From NCBI RefSeq assembly GCF_026241755.1, contig NZ_JAPJDA010000008.1:92500-156499 (forward strand): DNA of 64,000 nt. The letters are read 5' to 3'. The stretch is from Salinimicrobium profundisediminis (GTDB lineage: Bacteria > Bacteroidota > Bacteroidia > Flavobacteriales > Flavobacteriaceae). This document shows positions 35,793-45,800 of this stretch, piece after piece. The stretch's first letter is position 1. The number at the start of each line of letters is the position of its first letter. A program made the position numbers and the translations under genes. The notes beneath the pieces were generated by a model. The model saw only the letters and a list, made by a program, of their open reading frames with translations. It was not told the DNA's origin and ran no database searches.

Positions 35793-36396
35793 CCTGAAAA
35801 AATTAAAGAGGAATGAATTATCAAATATAAAACATTTATAACGAGAAAAGGGGCTTGAAAGCAGTGCCTTCCCTCCCATTCCGCTCACAGTTTTTTGCTG
35901 ATCATACTGATGACTATATCATAAATAGTTTTTTTGAATCCAGCTGCTGAAAACGAGGGGTTGATAAAATTACTCCCGCTTTTCTGAAGTAAAAAGAACT
36001 TCCTTTTTATCAATGTGCCTTCAGCAGTAATCTAAGCTCTTCCACTTCCTGCAACGTCCAAATATTTCCGAAGAAAATGACATCCAAAAATTACATTTTT
36101 GACACCTCTTTCCGAAGCATTAGAAAATGAAAACCTTAGAAACGCCGTTGCCGCTTACCTTCTGGATCAACCTGAATTTTGCCTTTGTGAAAAACTGTGT
36201 TGATAAGTAAACGCAGCACAAAATGATTGCTGCTTCTTTCTTTCTAATTTTACATTGAATAATTGATCTGATATTTTCAGGAGGGGAATCATGTGAAAAT
36301 CATGAGCTGTTGCGCAACTGTCAATAATCTTTAGGTTATAAGCCAGAGTACCTTTTTCAGATCGATGACTTTGCTTTCGCATAAAAAGTAATTGTC
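35793..36396. other. 600-bp divergent spacer between kinase and ribonucleotide reductase operons
   Basis: I find no convincing gene here. It holds a near copy of the palindrome family (AAAAATTACATTTTT, 36086-36100) and a short inverted repeat GCAGC...GCTGC near 36210-36230. Promoters for both flanking operons must lie here, but none matches the consensus cleanly. Confidence 0.5.
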
Positions 36397-36498
36397 GTGG
36401 AATTCTACAGATTGGCCCTGCTTTATTTCCTGGCCCTTATCTTCTCTTCCATTGGTTATTTTTTAGGCTTTTGTTTAATCAAAATGAATAGATTATGA
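36397..36498 (+). CDS. Possible 33-aa single-span membrane peptide coupled to nrdB
   Basis: From a GTG the frame reads VEFYRLALLYFLALIFSSIG, then YFLGFCLIKMNRL. It is one strongly hydrophobic helix with a basic end. Its TGA overlaps the nrdB ATG (ATGA), the usual layout for translational coupling. A stop lies a few codons upstream and no ATG start is available. It could be a leader peptide that controls nrdB, a tiny membrane protein, or chance. Confidence 0.35.
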   Translation: MEFYRLALLYFLALIFSSIGYFLGFCLIKMNRL

Positions 36499-37469
36499 GC
36501 ATTTTTGAAAAGAGAATAAACTACAAACCCTTTGAATATCCCGGAGTTCTGGATTTTACTGATGCCATAAACAAGGCATTTTGGGTACATTCTGAAGTTG
36601 ACTTTACAGCCGATGTACAGGATTTTCACTCCTATCTTTCAGACGGTGAAAAAGATGTGGTAAGAAAGAGTTTACTTGCTATTGCACAAATTGAAGTTGC
36701 TGTAAAATCATTTTGGGGCGACCTTTACAAGCATTTGCCAAAACCGGAATTTAACGGTCTGGGCAGTACTTTTGCCGAATGTGAATTCAGGCACTCTCAG
36801 GCGTATTCAAGGCTTCTCGAGGTTTTGGGCTACAGCAATGAATTTGCAAATGTCATTGAAGTACCGGCAATCAAAAACCGAATTAACTACCTGTCTGAAG
36901 CTTTGGAACACACCAAAGCAAAAGATCCAAAAGATTATATTTCTTCCCTCATCCTGTTTTCAATATTAATTGAAAATGTCTCTCTTTTCAGCCAGTTTGC
37001 TATCGTTTTGTCTTTTAACCGCTTTAAAGGCGTGATGAAGAACATCAGCAATATTATAGCGTGGACTTCGGTTGATGAGCAAATACACGCAAATGCCGGC
37101 ATGTACATCATCAATCAAATCCGTGAAGAATTTCCCGATTATTTTGATGAGGAATTGATTCAGAATTTAACCAGCACCGTAAAGAAATCTATAGAAGTTG
37201 AAGGTGAGATCCTGGACTGGATCTTTGAAAATGGCAAACTGGAGAATATCGATAAAAAGAACCTCATGGATTTTATGAAGTTCCGCGTAGATGACAGCTT
37301 AAAAAGCATTGGTATGTCTAAGATCTACAACGTGAGCGCAGCAGATTATCAACCCATGCTGTGGTTTGAGGAAGAAGTTTTTGCCAACAGTCTTGATGAT
37401 TTCTTTGCAAGACGCCCGGTAGATTACACCAAGCACGATAAAAGTATTACCGCAGCCGACCTTTTTTAA
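36495..37469 (+). CDS. nrdB: Class I ribonucleotide reductase, beta (radical) subunit
   Basis: A 324-aa protein with the di-iron carboxylate pattern: E67, E97 and H100 (AECEFRH), E160 (ILIENV), E195 and H198 (DEQIHA). A tyrosine at 104 sits at the E-x-x-H-x-x-x-Y position of the radical tyrosine, so it reads as class Ia/Ib type. It generates the radical used by the alpha subunit encoded 36 bp downstream. Length is slightly short. Normal start at ATG, possibly coupled to a tiny upstream frame. Confidence 0.93.
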   Translation: MSIFEKRINYKPFEYPGVLDFTDAINKAFWVHSEVDFTADVQDFHSYLSDGEKDVVRKSLLAIAQIEVAVKSFWGDLYKHLPKPEFNGLGSTFAECEFRHSQAYSRLLEVLGYSNEFANVIEVPAIKNRINYLSEALEHTKAKDPKDYISSLILFSILIENVSLFSQFAIVLSFNRFKGVMKNISNIIAWTSVDEQIHANAGMYIINQIREEFPDYFDEELIQNLTSTVKKSIEVEGEILDWIFENGKLENIDKKNLMDFMKFRVDDSLKSIGMSKIYNVSAADYQPMLWFEEEVFANSLDDFFARRPVDYTKHDKSITAADLF

Positions 37470-37505
37470 TTAAGCCTGAATTCCCGAATTAAACCTGAAA
37501 TCCCC

Positions 37506-39200
37506 ATGACAACTAATGTACAAGCCCAGCCTTTAATTGGCGATGAAACTACGAACGAAAGACTTTGGTGGCTAAACGACGAGAGCCAGCAGATCCTTAA
37601 CCGCGGCTATCTGCTGAAGGGTGAAACTGTGAAATCGGCCATTGAACGTATTGCCAATGCTGCAGCCAGGCGCCTGTACAAACCCGAATTAGCCGAAGCA
37701 TTTATTGAAATGATCGAGCGCGGCTGGATGAGTTTAAGTTCTCCCATTTGGGCAAATATGGGCACCGAACGCGGCTTGCCTATTTCCTGCTTTAACGTGT
37801 ACGTGCCCGACAATATTGAAGGCATCACCCACAAGCTTGGCGAGGTGATCATGCAAACCAAGATTGGCGGCGGAACCTCGGGGTATTTTGGGGAATTGCG
37901 TGGCCGTGGAAGTGCTGTGACCGACAATGGAAAAAGCAGCGGCGCCACCAGTTTCATGAAGCTTTTTGATACGGCTATGGACACCATTTCGCAGGGTGGC
38001 GTACGTCGTGGCGCTTTTGCTGCCTATCTTGACATTGACCACCCCGATATTAAGGAATTCCTGGAGATCAAGAATATTGGTAACCCTATCCAGAATTTGT
38101 TCAACGGGGTGTGTGTGCCCGATTACTGGATGCAGGAAATGATTGATGGCGACATGGAAAAACGGGAGATCTGGGCGAAAGTTTTGGAAAGCCGCCAGCA
38201 AAAAGGATTGCCATATATTCTGTTCAAAGACAACGTGAACAGGTTTAAGCCGCAGGTTTACAAAGACAACAACCTCACGATACACTCCAGTAACTTATGT
38301 TCTGAAATTGCTTTGCCTTCTACTGAAGATGAATCTTTCATCTGCTGTCTCTCTTCTATGAATTTGGAATTGTATGATGAGTGGAAAGACACTGAAGCGG
38401 TTAAAATGGCAGTTTATTTTCTTGATGGGGTGCTACAGGAATTCATAGCAAAGACCGAAGGTAATCACTACCTGGCTGCAGCAAACCGTTTTGCAAAGAA
38501 TCACCGGGCGCTTGGTTTGGGTGCGATGGGCTGGCATTCCTATTTGCAAAAGAACAGGATCCCTTTTGAAGGCATGCGTGCAAAAGGCTTAACTCATAAG
38601 ATCTTTGAAGACATAAGCACAAAAGCGACCAAAGCAAGTAAAGAGCTGGCAACGATCTACGGCGAGCCCGAAATCCTCAAGGGCTACGGACTCAGAAATA
38701 CCACCTTAATGGCCATTGCGCCAACCACATCATCTTCAGCAATTTTGGGGCAAACCTCACCGGGAATTGAACCTTTTAGCAGTAACTATTTTAAAGCGGG
38801 GCTTGCAAAAGGGAATTTTATGCGGAAGAATAAGTACCTGAAAGAGCTACTTCAGGAAAAAAATCTGGATAATGAAGATACCTGGAGAAGCATCATGCTA
38901 CACCACGGCAGCGTGCAGCACCTGGATAGTTTAAGCCAGGAAGAAAAAGACATTTTTAAGACCTTTAAAGAGATAAGCCAGTTAGAGATCATCCAGCAGG
39001 CATCTGTACGCCAGAAGTTCATTGATCAGGCACAGAGCTTAAACCTAAACATCCCTGCAGGGCTTCCGGTAAGAGAGGTGAACAAGCTACTGATAGAAGC
39101 CTGGAAGCTCGGCGTAAAAACATTGTACTACCAAAGAAGCCAAAGCGTTTCAAAAGAATTTGTTTCAAATATTGTGAGCTGCTCGAGTTGTGAAGCTTAA
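37506..39200 (+). CDS. nrdA: Ribonucleoside-diphosphate reductase, alpha subunit (short form without ATP cone)
   Basis: A 564-aa catalytic subunit reducing ribonucleotides to deoxyribonucleotides. Active-site residues are in place: C95 (ISCFN), N263-L-C265-S-E267 with the thiyl cysteine, C280/C281 (FICCLSSMNL), radical-path tyrosines near the end (TLYYQRSQS), and the terminal redox pair CSSC. No N-terminal ATP-cone is present, so overall dATP inhibition through that domain is absent (known for short NrdA/NrdE forms). It forms an operon with nrdB and ends at a palindromic terminator. Confidence 0.94.
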   Translation: MTTNVQAQPLIGDETTNERLWWLNDESQQILNRGYLLKGETVKSAIERIANAAARRLYKPELAEAFIEMIERGWMSLSSPIWANMGTERGLPISCFNVYVPDNIEGITHKLGEVIMQTKIGGGTSGYFGELRGRGSAVTDNGKSSGATSFMKLFDTAMDTISQGGVRRGAFAAYLDIDHPDIKEFLEIKNIGNPIQNLFNGVCVPDYWMQEMIDGDMEKREIWAKVLESRQQKGLPYILFKDNVNRFKPQVYKDNNLTIHSSNLCSEIALPSTEDESFICCLSSMNLELYDEWKDTEAVKMAVYFLDGVLQEFIAKTEGNHYLAAANRFAKNHRALGLGAMGWHSYLQKNRIPFEGMRAKGLTHKIFEDISTKATKASKELATIYGEPEILKGYGLRNTTLMAIAPTTSSSAILGQTSPGIEPFSSNYFKAGLAKGNFMRKNKYLKELLQEKNLDNEDTWRSIMLHHGSVQHLDSLSQEEKDIFKTFKEISQLEIIQQASVRQKFIDQAQSLNLNIPAGLPVREVNKLLIEAWKLGVKTLYYQRSQSVSKEFVSNIVSCSSCEA

Positions 39201-39212
39201 TAATTTGCAGAA

Positions 39213-39255
39213 AAATACCTTCTGAAAATGCCATTTTTGGAAGGTATTTAAAAGC
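39213..39255 (+). terminator. Terminator of the nrdBA operon; palindrome-family hairpin
   Basis: AAATACCTTC and GAAGGTATTT flank the core GAAAATGCCATTTTTG in a 37-nt, nearly perfect palindrome (two mismatched pairs) centred at 39231, 13 bp after the nrdA stop. Confidence 0.78.
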
Positions 39256-39640
39256 TGGATCTAAGCTTCAAATCAACACATCTTCAATTCCTCAAATTCT
39301 TAAATCAACACATCTTCAAATCATTTTTTGATTTCTAAATAACCATTATACAATATTCATTATACCTTATTCAATAAAAAATTGCCACAGATGCACAGAT
39401 GATTTTTACTCTACACTCCTTCTCATCTTAAAATCTCAAATCCTCAAATCCGCACTTCTTCAAATTAACTTTGGAATTTGGTGTCTGGATTTTAAAAATA
39501 CTACCGTCTAAAGCCTAACTATTTTCACGCAATCCTACAAAGTCAAAAAAGAAGAATACGAAAACATCATTTCGAAGAAGCCTTTTCTAGTAATGAAAAT
39601 AGACAGGCAATAAATTTCAAATTTATTCCGCCTGAATACT
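39256..39640. repeat. Mosaic repeat block 1
   Basis: Contains the dispersed modules of this region in order: TTCAAAT-rich 9-mers, the AT module (ATTATACAATATTCATTATA), the GCCACAGATGCACAGATGAT module, a TTTGGAATTTGG module, an ACTACCGTCTAAAG module and a degraded CATTTCGAAGAAGC module. No gene. Between this block and the next gene there is only a candidate regulatory motif. Confidence 0.75.
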
Positions 39641-39734
39641 TCTTTAATTTTTTAGCTTAATCCCTTTTGATCAATACTTTACTCCTTCAATTAGCTGGGA
39701 TTAGATTAGAAACCGTATCTCAAAATTATTTTAT

Positions 39735-39750
39735 TACGGTTTTCCGTAAA
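39735..39750 (+). promoter_or_regulatory. Inverted repeat TTACGG-TTTT-CCGTAA, shared upstream element (copy 1)
   Basis: A perfect 6-bp inverted repeat about 150 bp upstream of the PEGA lipoprotein gene. Similar sequences, CTACGGTTTTCCGCAA near 43107 and TTACGGTTTCCCC near 45822, lie at about the same distance upstream of two other genes that follow repeat blocks. Confidence 0.4.
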
Positions 39751-39900
39751 AGTTTTAGATAAAATTATGTTAAATTAGCACTTCTTTAAGAAGATTACCC
39801 CTACAATATCTTCCTCTTATTTTTGTGGAGAAGAACCCACATAAAAAACGGGCGATACCCGAAAAGCCTATGAGTAGGGACACTAAACCAATTTATTATT

Positions 39901-40299
39901 ATGAAGAGAATTTTATTATCAGTTTTTGCCGTATTATTTATAGGCATGACTTTCACCAGTTGTGCTACTTTATTTGGCAAAAAATCTCACCCTCTTGCTT
40001 TAAGTTCAGAGCCAGATGGAGCTGAAGTCTATGTAAATGGATTTAAAATGGGAGTAACTCCGGTGGAATTAAATCTTAAAGCAGATAAATCTTACACAAT
40101 TGAATTTAGAAAGAATGGATTTGACTCTGTGACTCGAGTGGTGAACACTAAAGTTGGTGCAGGATGGGTAGTTCTAGACGTTTTAGGTGGTGTAATTCCT
40201 GTTGTAATTGATGCAGCTACAGGTAACTGGAATAAACTGGATCAAGATGCGGTTAACGCTGCACTGGTACAGCAAAAAGAAATTGCAGGAACAAAATAA
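39901..40299 (+). CDS. PEGA-domain lipoprotein
   Basis: A 132-aa lipoprotein with signal ending MTFTSC (Cys21), then a PEGA beta-sandwich domain: LSSEPDGAEVYVNGFKMGVT and PVELNLKADKSYTIEF. A hydrophobic C-terminal segment follows (VGAGWVVLDVLGGVIPVVIDA). PEGA domains are thought to bind surface or cell-wall partners. It is monocistronic, with repeat blocks on both sides and its own terminator. A TATTTTTG element at 39819-39826 is a possible -7 box. Confidence 0.82.
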   Translation: MKRILLSVFAVLFIGMTFTSCATLFGKKSHPLALSSEPDGAEVYVNGFKMGVTPVELNLKADKSYTIEFRKNGFDSVTRVVNTKVGAGWVVLDVLGGVIPVVIDAATGNWNKLDQDAVNAALVQQKEIAGTK

Positions 40300-40321
40300 A
40301 TATCGAATTATTTAAAGTAGT

Positions 40322-40349
40322 GAGCCTTCCATTACGGAAGGCTCTTTTG
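40322..40349 (+). terminator. Intrinsic terminator of the PEGA lipoprotein gene
   Basis: GAGCCTTCC-ATTAC-GGAAGGCTC followed by TTTT. Confidence 0.87.
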
Positions 40350-40429
40350 TTTATACACCAGCTTAACTTTGGTATCTGCCATCTTCATATCTTTATTGTA
40401 AATTATTGTATTTCAGAGCACAAAAAGCA

Positions 40430-40840
40430 CAAAGCTTCCTGTTCATTACTAATTGATTACTTTTTATTTAAATCATTGAAATTTGGTGCCTGGAATTTTG
40501 GTATATATGAAGTTGATGTCATTCCGAAGTAGCTTTTTTGCGACTAAAAAATCTGTGTTTCCTTCCTTCCCAATTATACAATATTCAAATTTTCAAATCA
40601 ACACATCTTCAAATTAACTTTGGAATTTGGTGCTTGGTGCTTGAAATTTATTGACTTAACCATTATACAATATTCATTATACCTTATTCAATAAAAAATT
40701 GCCACAGATGCACAGATGATTTTTACTCTCCACTCCTTTTCATCTTTAAATTTTCAAATTTTCAAATTATCTCATTTTCAAATCATTTTGTGATTTCAAA
40801 AAAACATTATACAATATTCAATATACCTTATTCAATAATG
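40430..40840. repeat. Mosaic repeat block 2
   Basis: Holds two TTTGG(AATTTGG)TGC-type modules, one CATTCCGAAGTAGC...GCGACTAAAAAATCTGTG module, two AT modules, one GCCACAGATGCACAGATGAT module and TTCAAAT 9-mers. It fills the spacer up to the stop codon of the convergent membrane protein. No gene. Confidence 0.75.
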
Positions 40841-40842
40841 AA

Positions 40843-41835
40843 TCAGGGTAAAACGAATTCCGCGTAAACAGGAAAATGATCAGAGCCAACTTTTCCGAGG
40901 GTTTTGAGATCGGCCAGTTGAAATTCTTTGGTGACATAAAAATGATCCAGGGGCCATCTCATGATCATGGAATTTGCGTCAAAACTGTTGTACAATCCCC
41001 GGCCAATCCGTACGTTATTTAGCTCTCCCGATTTTCCGAAGAGCCTGGCAGTTTTAGACCAGGAGACATCATTAAAATCTCCTGCTACCAGAGAAGGAAT
41101 GTTTTCACCGGCTACAAAATCTCCCACTTTGAGAAGGGCAACCTCTGCTTCCCCAACATTATCGGGGTATTTGTCGCTGGGCATTGGCGCCACCGGATGC
41201 ACGGCGTGAAGCATAAATTCTTTTCCTGATTTCAGCTGAACCCGCGTATGAAATGAGGGCACATTTTTATGTTTCAGATATTTTATTTGTTTTTGTTTTA
41301 GAGGCAGCTTCGAATACAGTGCCATCCCATAGGCCTCATCATTTGGCTGCTCCATAACATAAGGATAATCCTGTTTGAGGACCTCCAGTTCATCCAGCCA
41401 CCATTGATTCACTTCCATAGCCAGGAAAATATCGGGATCGGCCTCTTTAACAACTTCTATCACCTTAGCAGCTTCCCGGTTGGTCATCAAAACATTGGAG
41501 AGCAACAGGCTAACTGAACTCTCTTCTGAATAATTTTCAGCTGCATCGGGTACAGCTTTATCCCCGAACCAGTAAGGATAGATGCGGATAGATTGAATGA
41601 AAATAGAAGCCAATAAACCAGCGACGAGCAGTATGGAAGGCCACTTCCATTTTTTGTTGAGTCCGGCAACGAAAATAATGCACAAGATTGCCAGGATGAG
41701 GTACTGCAATCGCGGAAAATCCAGGAGTTTCGAGTACCAGTACGGCAAATCGTGAATAAGGGAAAGCAGGCTCGCCAGGATTACAAGACTGCTTATAAAC
41801 ACGATAAAATAAAAGAAGATTCTTCTAAAGTTCAT
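40843..41835 (-). CDS. Membrane-anchored endonuclease/exonuclease/phosphatase-family protein
   Basis: A 330-aa protein with three N-terminal membrane helices (about 5-28, 40-60, 68-88) and a C-terminal EEP domain on the far side of the membrane. Motifs are PDIFLAMEVNQWW with the metal-binding Glu, YGMALYSKLPL, LVAGDFNDVSWS and the final GSDHFPVYAEF with the catalytic Asp-His. The target could be a phosphodiester or phosphate ester, nucleic acid or lipid headgroup; sequence does not decide. Its 3' end adjoins repeat block 2 and its 5' side repeat block 3. Confidence 0.85.
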   Translation of the reverse strand: MNFRRIFFYFIVFISSLVILASLLSLIHDLPYWYSKLLDFPRLQYLILAILCIIFVAGLNKKWKWPSILLVAGLLASIFIQSIRIYPYWFGDKAVPDAAENYSEESSVSLLLSNVLMTNREAAKVIEVVKEADPDIFLAMEVNQWWLDELEVLKQDYPYVMEQPNDEAYGMALYSKLPLKQKQIKYLKHKNVPSFHTRVQLKSGKEFMLHAVHPVAPMPSDKYPDNVGEAEVALLKVGDFVAGENIPSLVAGDFNDVSWSKTARLFGKSGELNNVRIGRGLYNSFDANSMIMRWPLDHFYVTKEFQLADLKTLGKVGSDHFPVYAEFVLP

Positions 41836-41939
41836 GGTCGGTTTAATGCGATTGATCTCATTAAGTTAGTGAAAATTAGAAAACAATCCGCATTTTCCTA
41901 AACAGGCACAGACATACCTACAACTCCAGTAACAACATC

Positions 41940-43065
41940 CCTGGAATTTATGCTACTTACCCAATATTCATTATACCTTATACAATAAAAAAGGCCACAG
42001 ATGCACAGATAATTTTTTTACTCATAAGCCTCCTGATCATTTTCAAATCTTCAAATCTTCAAATCCACACATCTTCAAATCATTTATTAGAATCTCTAAA
42101 TAAACAATATTCATTATACCTTATACAATTAAAAAGGCCACAGATGCACAAATGATTTATAACTCATATAACTCATATCCTTTTGTTTTTCATCTTCAAA
42201 TCTTCAAATCCACACATCTTCAAATCATTTTTGGAGTCTTAAAGAACTACCGTCTAAAGTCTACCGACTATTTTCACACAAAGCTCACGAAGTCGAAAAG
42301 AAGAGCACAAAGAAAAGGTGCCAAAAATGTCATTTCGAATGAGCTTTTCCGCGACTGAGAAATCTATGTTTCCTGCCTTCTCAATTATACAATATTCAAT
42401 ATACATTATACAATAAATAAATGCCACAGATGCACAGATAATTTGTTTACTCATGTTCTTTTGTTTTCATCTTCAAATCTTCAAATCCACACATCTTCAA
42501 ATCATTTATTAGAATCTCTAAATAAACAATATTCATTATACCTTATACAATTAAAAAGGCCACAGATGCACAAATGATTTTTTTACTCATACTCCTCTTA
42601 GTCATCTTCAAATCTTCAAATTATCAAATCATTCAATCTTCAAATTAACTTTGGAATTTGGTGCCTGAAATTTATTCACATACCCATTATACAATATTCA
42701 TTATACCTTATACAATTAAAAAGGCCACAGATGCACAGATGATTTTTTTTACTCATACTACTCTTAGTCATCTTCAAATCTTCAATTTCTCTCATCTTCA
42801 AATTTACTATGGAATTTGGTGCTTGGTACCTGAAATTTATTCACATACCCATTATTCAATATTCATTATACCTTATACAATTAAAAGGCCACAGATGCAC
42901 AGATGATTTTTTTTACTCATACTCCTCTTAGTCATCTTCAAATCTTCAAATCTTCAAATTTACTTTGGAATTGGTGCTTGAAATTTATTCACATACCCAT
43001 TATTCAATAATCATTATACCTTATACAATTAAAAAACGTCTCCCGTCTAAAGTCTACCGACTATT
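41940..43065. repeat. Mosaic repeat block 3 (longest)
   Basis: About 1.1 kb of dispersed modules: six copies of (G)GCCACAGATGCACARATRAT (near 41992, 42134, 42422, 42558, 42720 and 42889), each followed by TTTTACTCATA and TCATCTTCAAATC runs. AT modules separate them. One complete CACACAAAGCTCACGAAGTC...GTGCCAAAAATGTCATTTCG module occurs at about 42277-42375. TTTGGAATTTGGTGCYTG modules also occur. Spacing between like modules is near 160-170 bp in part. Open frames here are fortuitous. No CRISPR features. Confidence 0.8.
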
Positions 43066-43263
43066 AAAGTTTTAGTACTTACTTATTGGAATTTCTTCTT
43101 ACAAACTACGGTTTTCCGCAATTTCCTTTAACAAAATATTAATAAGTTTACAGAATCTTGAGAATCTATCTGTCAACCCGCGTTGAAGAAGGATTATTCT
43201 GAGATTTACTTATAATTTTTACGGCCGGGACAAATTGGGTCCGGACTTAACGAACAAATTAAA

Positions 43264-44487
43264 ATGAAACCATACCTATTACTCTTTTTAACTGCACTTC
43301 TCAGCCTTAATGCTTATTCCCAAATCAAATTCGAAAAAGGATATTTCATTGATAATGGCGATCAAAAAGTAGATGTCCTGATCAGGAATGTGGATTGGAG
43401 AAGTAACCCTTCTCAATTTGAATATAAGCTTTCCGCAGATGGGGCATCTAAAAATGCCTTAATAAAGTCAGTTAAGGAATTTGGTATTGCCGATGGGGCA
43501 AGATTCGTAAGGCATACGGTGAACGTGGACAGATCTAGTGGGAATATCAAGAATCTGAGCGAAGACAGAAATCCTGAATTTAAAGAAGAAGAACTTTTTT
43601 TAAAGTTGCTCGTAGAAGGGAAAGCTAATTTATATTCCCTGGAAGACGGTAATATTACCAGGTATTTTTACAGCAAGGATGATTCAGAGATCATCCAGTT
43701 GATTTATAAAAAGTACATAACCCCCGAAAAAAGTATCGCCACAAATGACGGTTTTAGACAGCAAATATGGAATAGTCTAAAATGTTCGGATCTTACAATG
43801 AAAAAGGTGGAGAACCTGGATTATAAAAAGAAGGATCTAACCAGCTTTTTTGTGGATTATAATGAATGTCATGATCAGGCCTATACGATCTACGGACAAA
43901 AACAACAAAAGGATCTGTTCAATTTAAGCGTGCGTCCGGGGTTAAATTTTTCATCTCTTTCCATAACGAATGCAAATTCAGGTTCTAAAAACACAGATTT
44001 TGATGATGAAATAAGGTTGAGACTTGGAGTTGAGGCAGAATTCATTTTGCCATTTAATAAGAACAAATGGGCAATCATTTTTGAACCCACCTATCAACAT
44101 TTCAAATCGGAACAGACACAGGAAAAAGACAATGTTTCAGGAGGGGTCCTTATTTCAAAGATCGACTACCCTTCTATCGAATTGCCAGTGGGAATAAGGC
44201 ATTATTTATATTTAAATGACAGCTCAAAGCTCTTTTTAAACTTTTCTTACGTAATTAATTTTGATACCAATGCCACCATGGATTTCTACAGACAGGATAA
44301 CACCCTGTATTCTTCCCTGGAAATTAAAACCCAGGGAAATGTAGCCTTTGGTGCCGGATATAAATTTAAGGACACCTATAGCATTGAACTGAGATACAAT
44401 ACCAGCCGGGAAATACTGAGTAATTATTCTTACTGGAGTTCAGAATATAAAACCATTTCCATGATACTTGGCTATTCCTTCTTTTAA
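43264..44487 (+). CDS. Outer-membrane beta-barrel protein, unknown role
   Basis: A 407-aa protein with signal peptide (ending LNAYSQ). The N-terminal half (KFEKGYFIDNGDQKVDVLIR) looks like the leading domain of Bacteroidota proteins that report on cell-surface carbohydrate or stress. The second half (about 215-407) has alternating strands typical of an 8-strand porin-like barrel (SVRPGLNFSSLSITNA, LRLGVEAEFILPF, KFKDTYSIELRYNTS) and ends with an aromatic residue (LGYSFF). No partner gene: both sides are repeat blocks. A TACGGTTTTCCG element lies about 155 bp upstream. Confidence 0.72.
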   Translation: MKPYLLLFLTALLSLNAYSQIKFEKGYFIDNGDQKVDVLIRNVDWRSNPSQFEYKLSADGASKNALIKSVKEFGIADGARFVRHTVNVDRSSGNIKNLSEDRNPEFKEEELFLKLLVEGKANLYSLEDGNITRYFYSKDDSEIIQLIYKKYITPEKSIATNDGFRQQIWNSLKCSDLTMKKVENLDYKKKDLTSFFVDYNECHDQAYTIYGQKQQKDLFNLSVRPGLNFSSLSITNANSGSKNTDFDDEIRLRLGVEAEFILPFNKNKWAIIFEPTYQHFKSEQTQEKDNVSGGVLISKIDYPSIELPVGIRHYLYLNDSSKLFLNFSYVINFDTNATMDFYRQDNTLYSSLEIKTQGNVAFGAGYKFKDTYSIELRYNTSREILSNYSYWSSEYKTISMILGYSFF

Positions 44488-44494
44488 GTCAGGA

Positions 44495-45800
44495 GATTGC
44501 AGGCAGGATTCTCAAAAAGATTTCACACAAAGCGCACTAAGTTCAAAACAGAACACGAAGAAAAGGTGCCAAAAATGTCATTTTGAAGAAGCTTTTTCAC
44601 GACTGAGAAATCTGTGTTTCCTACTTTCTCAATATTCAATATTCATTATACCTTATACAATTAAAAAGGCCACAGATGCACAGATAATTTTTTTTTACTC
44701 ATACTCCTCTTAGTCATCTTCAAATTCTCAAATCATCCAATCTTCAAATTAACTTTGGAATTGATGCTTGGCGCTTGAAATTTATGAATGTCATTTTGAA
44801 GGAGCTTTATCGCAACTGAGAAATCTGTGTTCCCTACCTTCTCAATTATTCAATATTCAATATTCAATATTCATTATACCTTATACAATAAAAAAGGCCA
44901 CAGATGCACAGATGACTTTTTTTACTCATACTCCTCTTAGTCATCTTCAAATCTTCAAATTCTCTCACCTTCAAATTAACTTTGGAATTTGGTGCTTGGT
45001 GCTTGAAATTTATTGAGTTACCCACTATACAATATTCATTATACCTTATTCAATAAAAAAACGTCCACCGACTATTTTCACACAAAGCTCACGAAGTCAA
45101 AAAATAAGAGCACGAAGAAAAGGTGCCAAAAATGTCATTTCGAAGGAGCTTTTTCTGCGACTGAGAAATCCGTGTTTCCTACCTTCTCAATTATTCAATA
45201 TTCAATATACCTTATACAATCAAAAAGGCCACAGATGCACAGATGATTTTTTTACTCAAACCCATTTGTTTTCATCTTCAAATTTTCAAATCATTTAATC
45301 TTCAAATTAACTCTGGAATTTGGTGCTTGGCGCTTGAAATTTATGAATGTCATTTCGAAGGAGCTTTTTTTGCGACTGAGAAATCTTTGATTCCTGCCTT
45401 CTCAATTATACAATATTCATTATACAATAAAGAACGCCACAAATTCACAGTTAATTTTTACTCACTATCCCCTTCTTCTTATCTTCAAATCCTCAAATCC
45501 ACACATCTTCAAATCATTTTTGGAGTCTTAAAGAACTACCGTCTCCCGTCTAAAGTCTACCGACTAATCCCACACAAAGCTCACAAAGTCAAAAAAGAAG
45601 ATCACAAAGAAAAGGTGCTAAAAATGTCATTTCAAAGGAGCTTTTCTGCGACTGCGAAATCTATGTTTCCTGCCTTCTCAATTATACAATATTCAATATA
45701 CATTATACAATAAATAAGTGCCACAGATGCACAGATAATTTGTTTACCCATGTCCTTTTGTTTTCATCTTCAAATCTTCAAATCCCCGATTATCCATTAA
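44495..45800. repeat. Mosaic repeat block 4
   Basis: About 1.3 kb of the same modules: full CAAAG...GTGCCAAAAATGTCATTTYG...GCGACTGAGAAATC modules at about 44525-44615, 45075-45170 and 45575-45665, partial ones (TGTCATTTYGAAGGAGC) near 44788 and 45348, and GCCACAGATGCACAG modules near 44671, 44896, 45227 and 45720 with a degenerate copy at 45437. AT modules and TTCAAAT runs lie between. Several long open frames cross the block, but they translate repeat units and are not genes. Confidence 0.8.

Noticed and set aside
36167..36382. 71-aa minus-strand frame before the nrd operon
   Set aside because: No hydrophobic pattern, motif or neighbour context; composition looks non-coding.
41940..45800. 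CRISPR array or coding genes in the repeat blocks
   Set aside because: Repeats are not regularly spaced, differ in length and have no cas genes nearby. The open frames (for example 45243-45713) just translate repeat modules.
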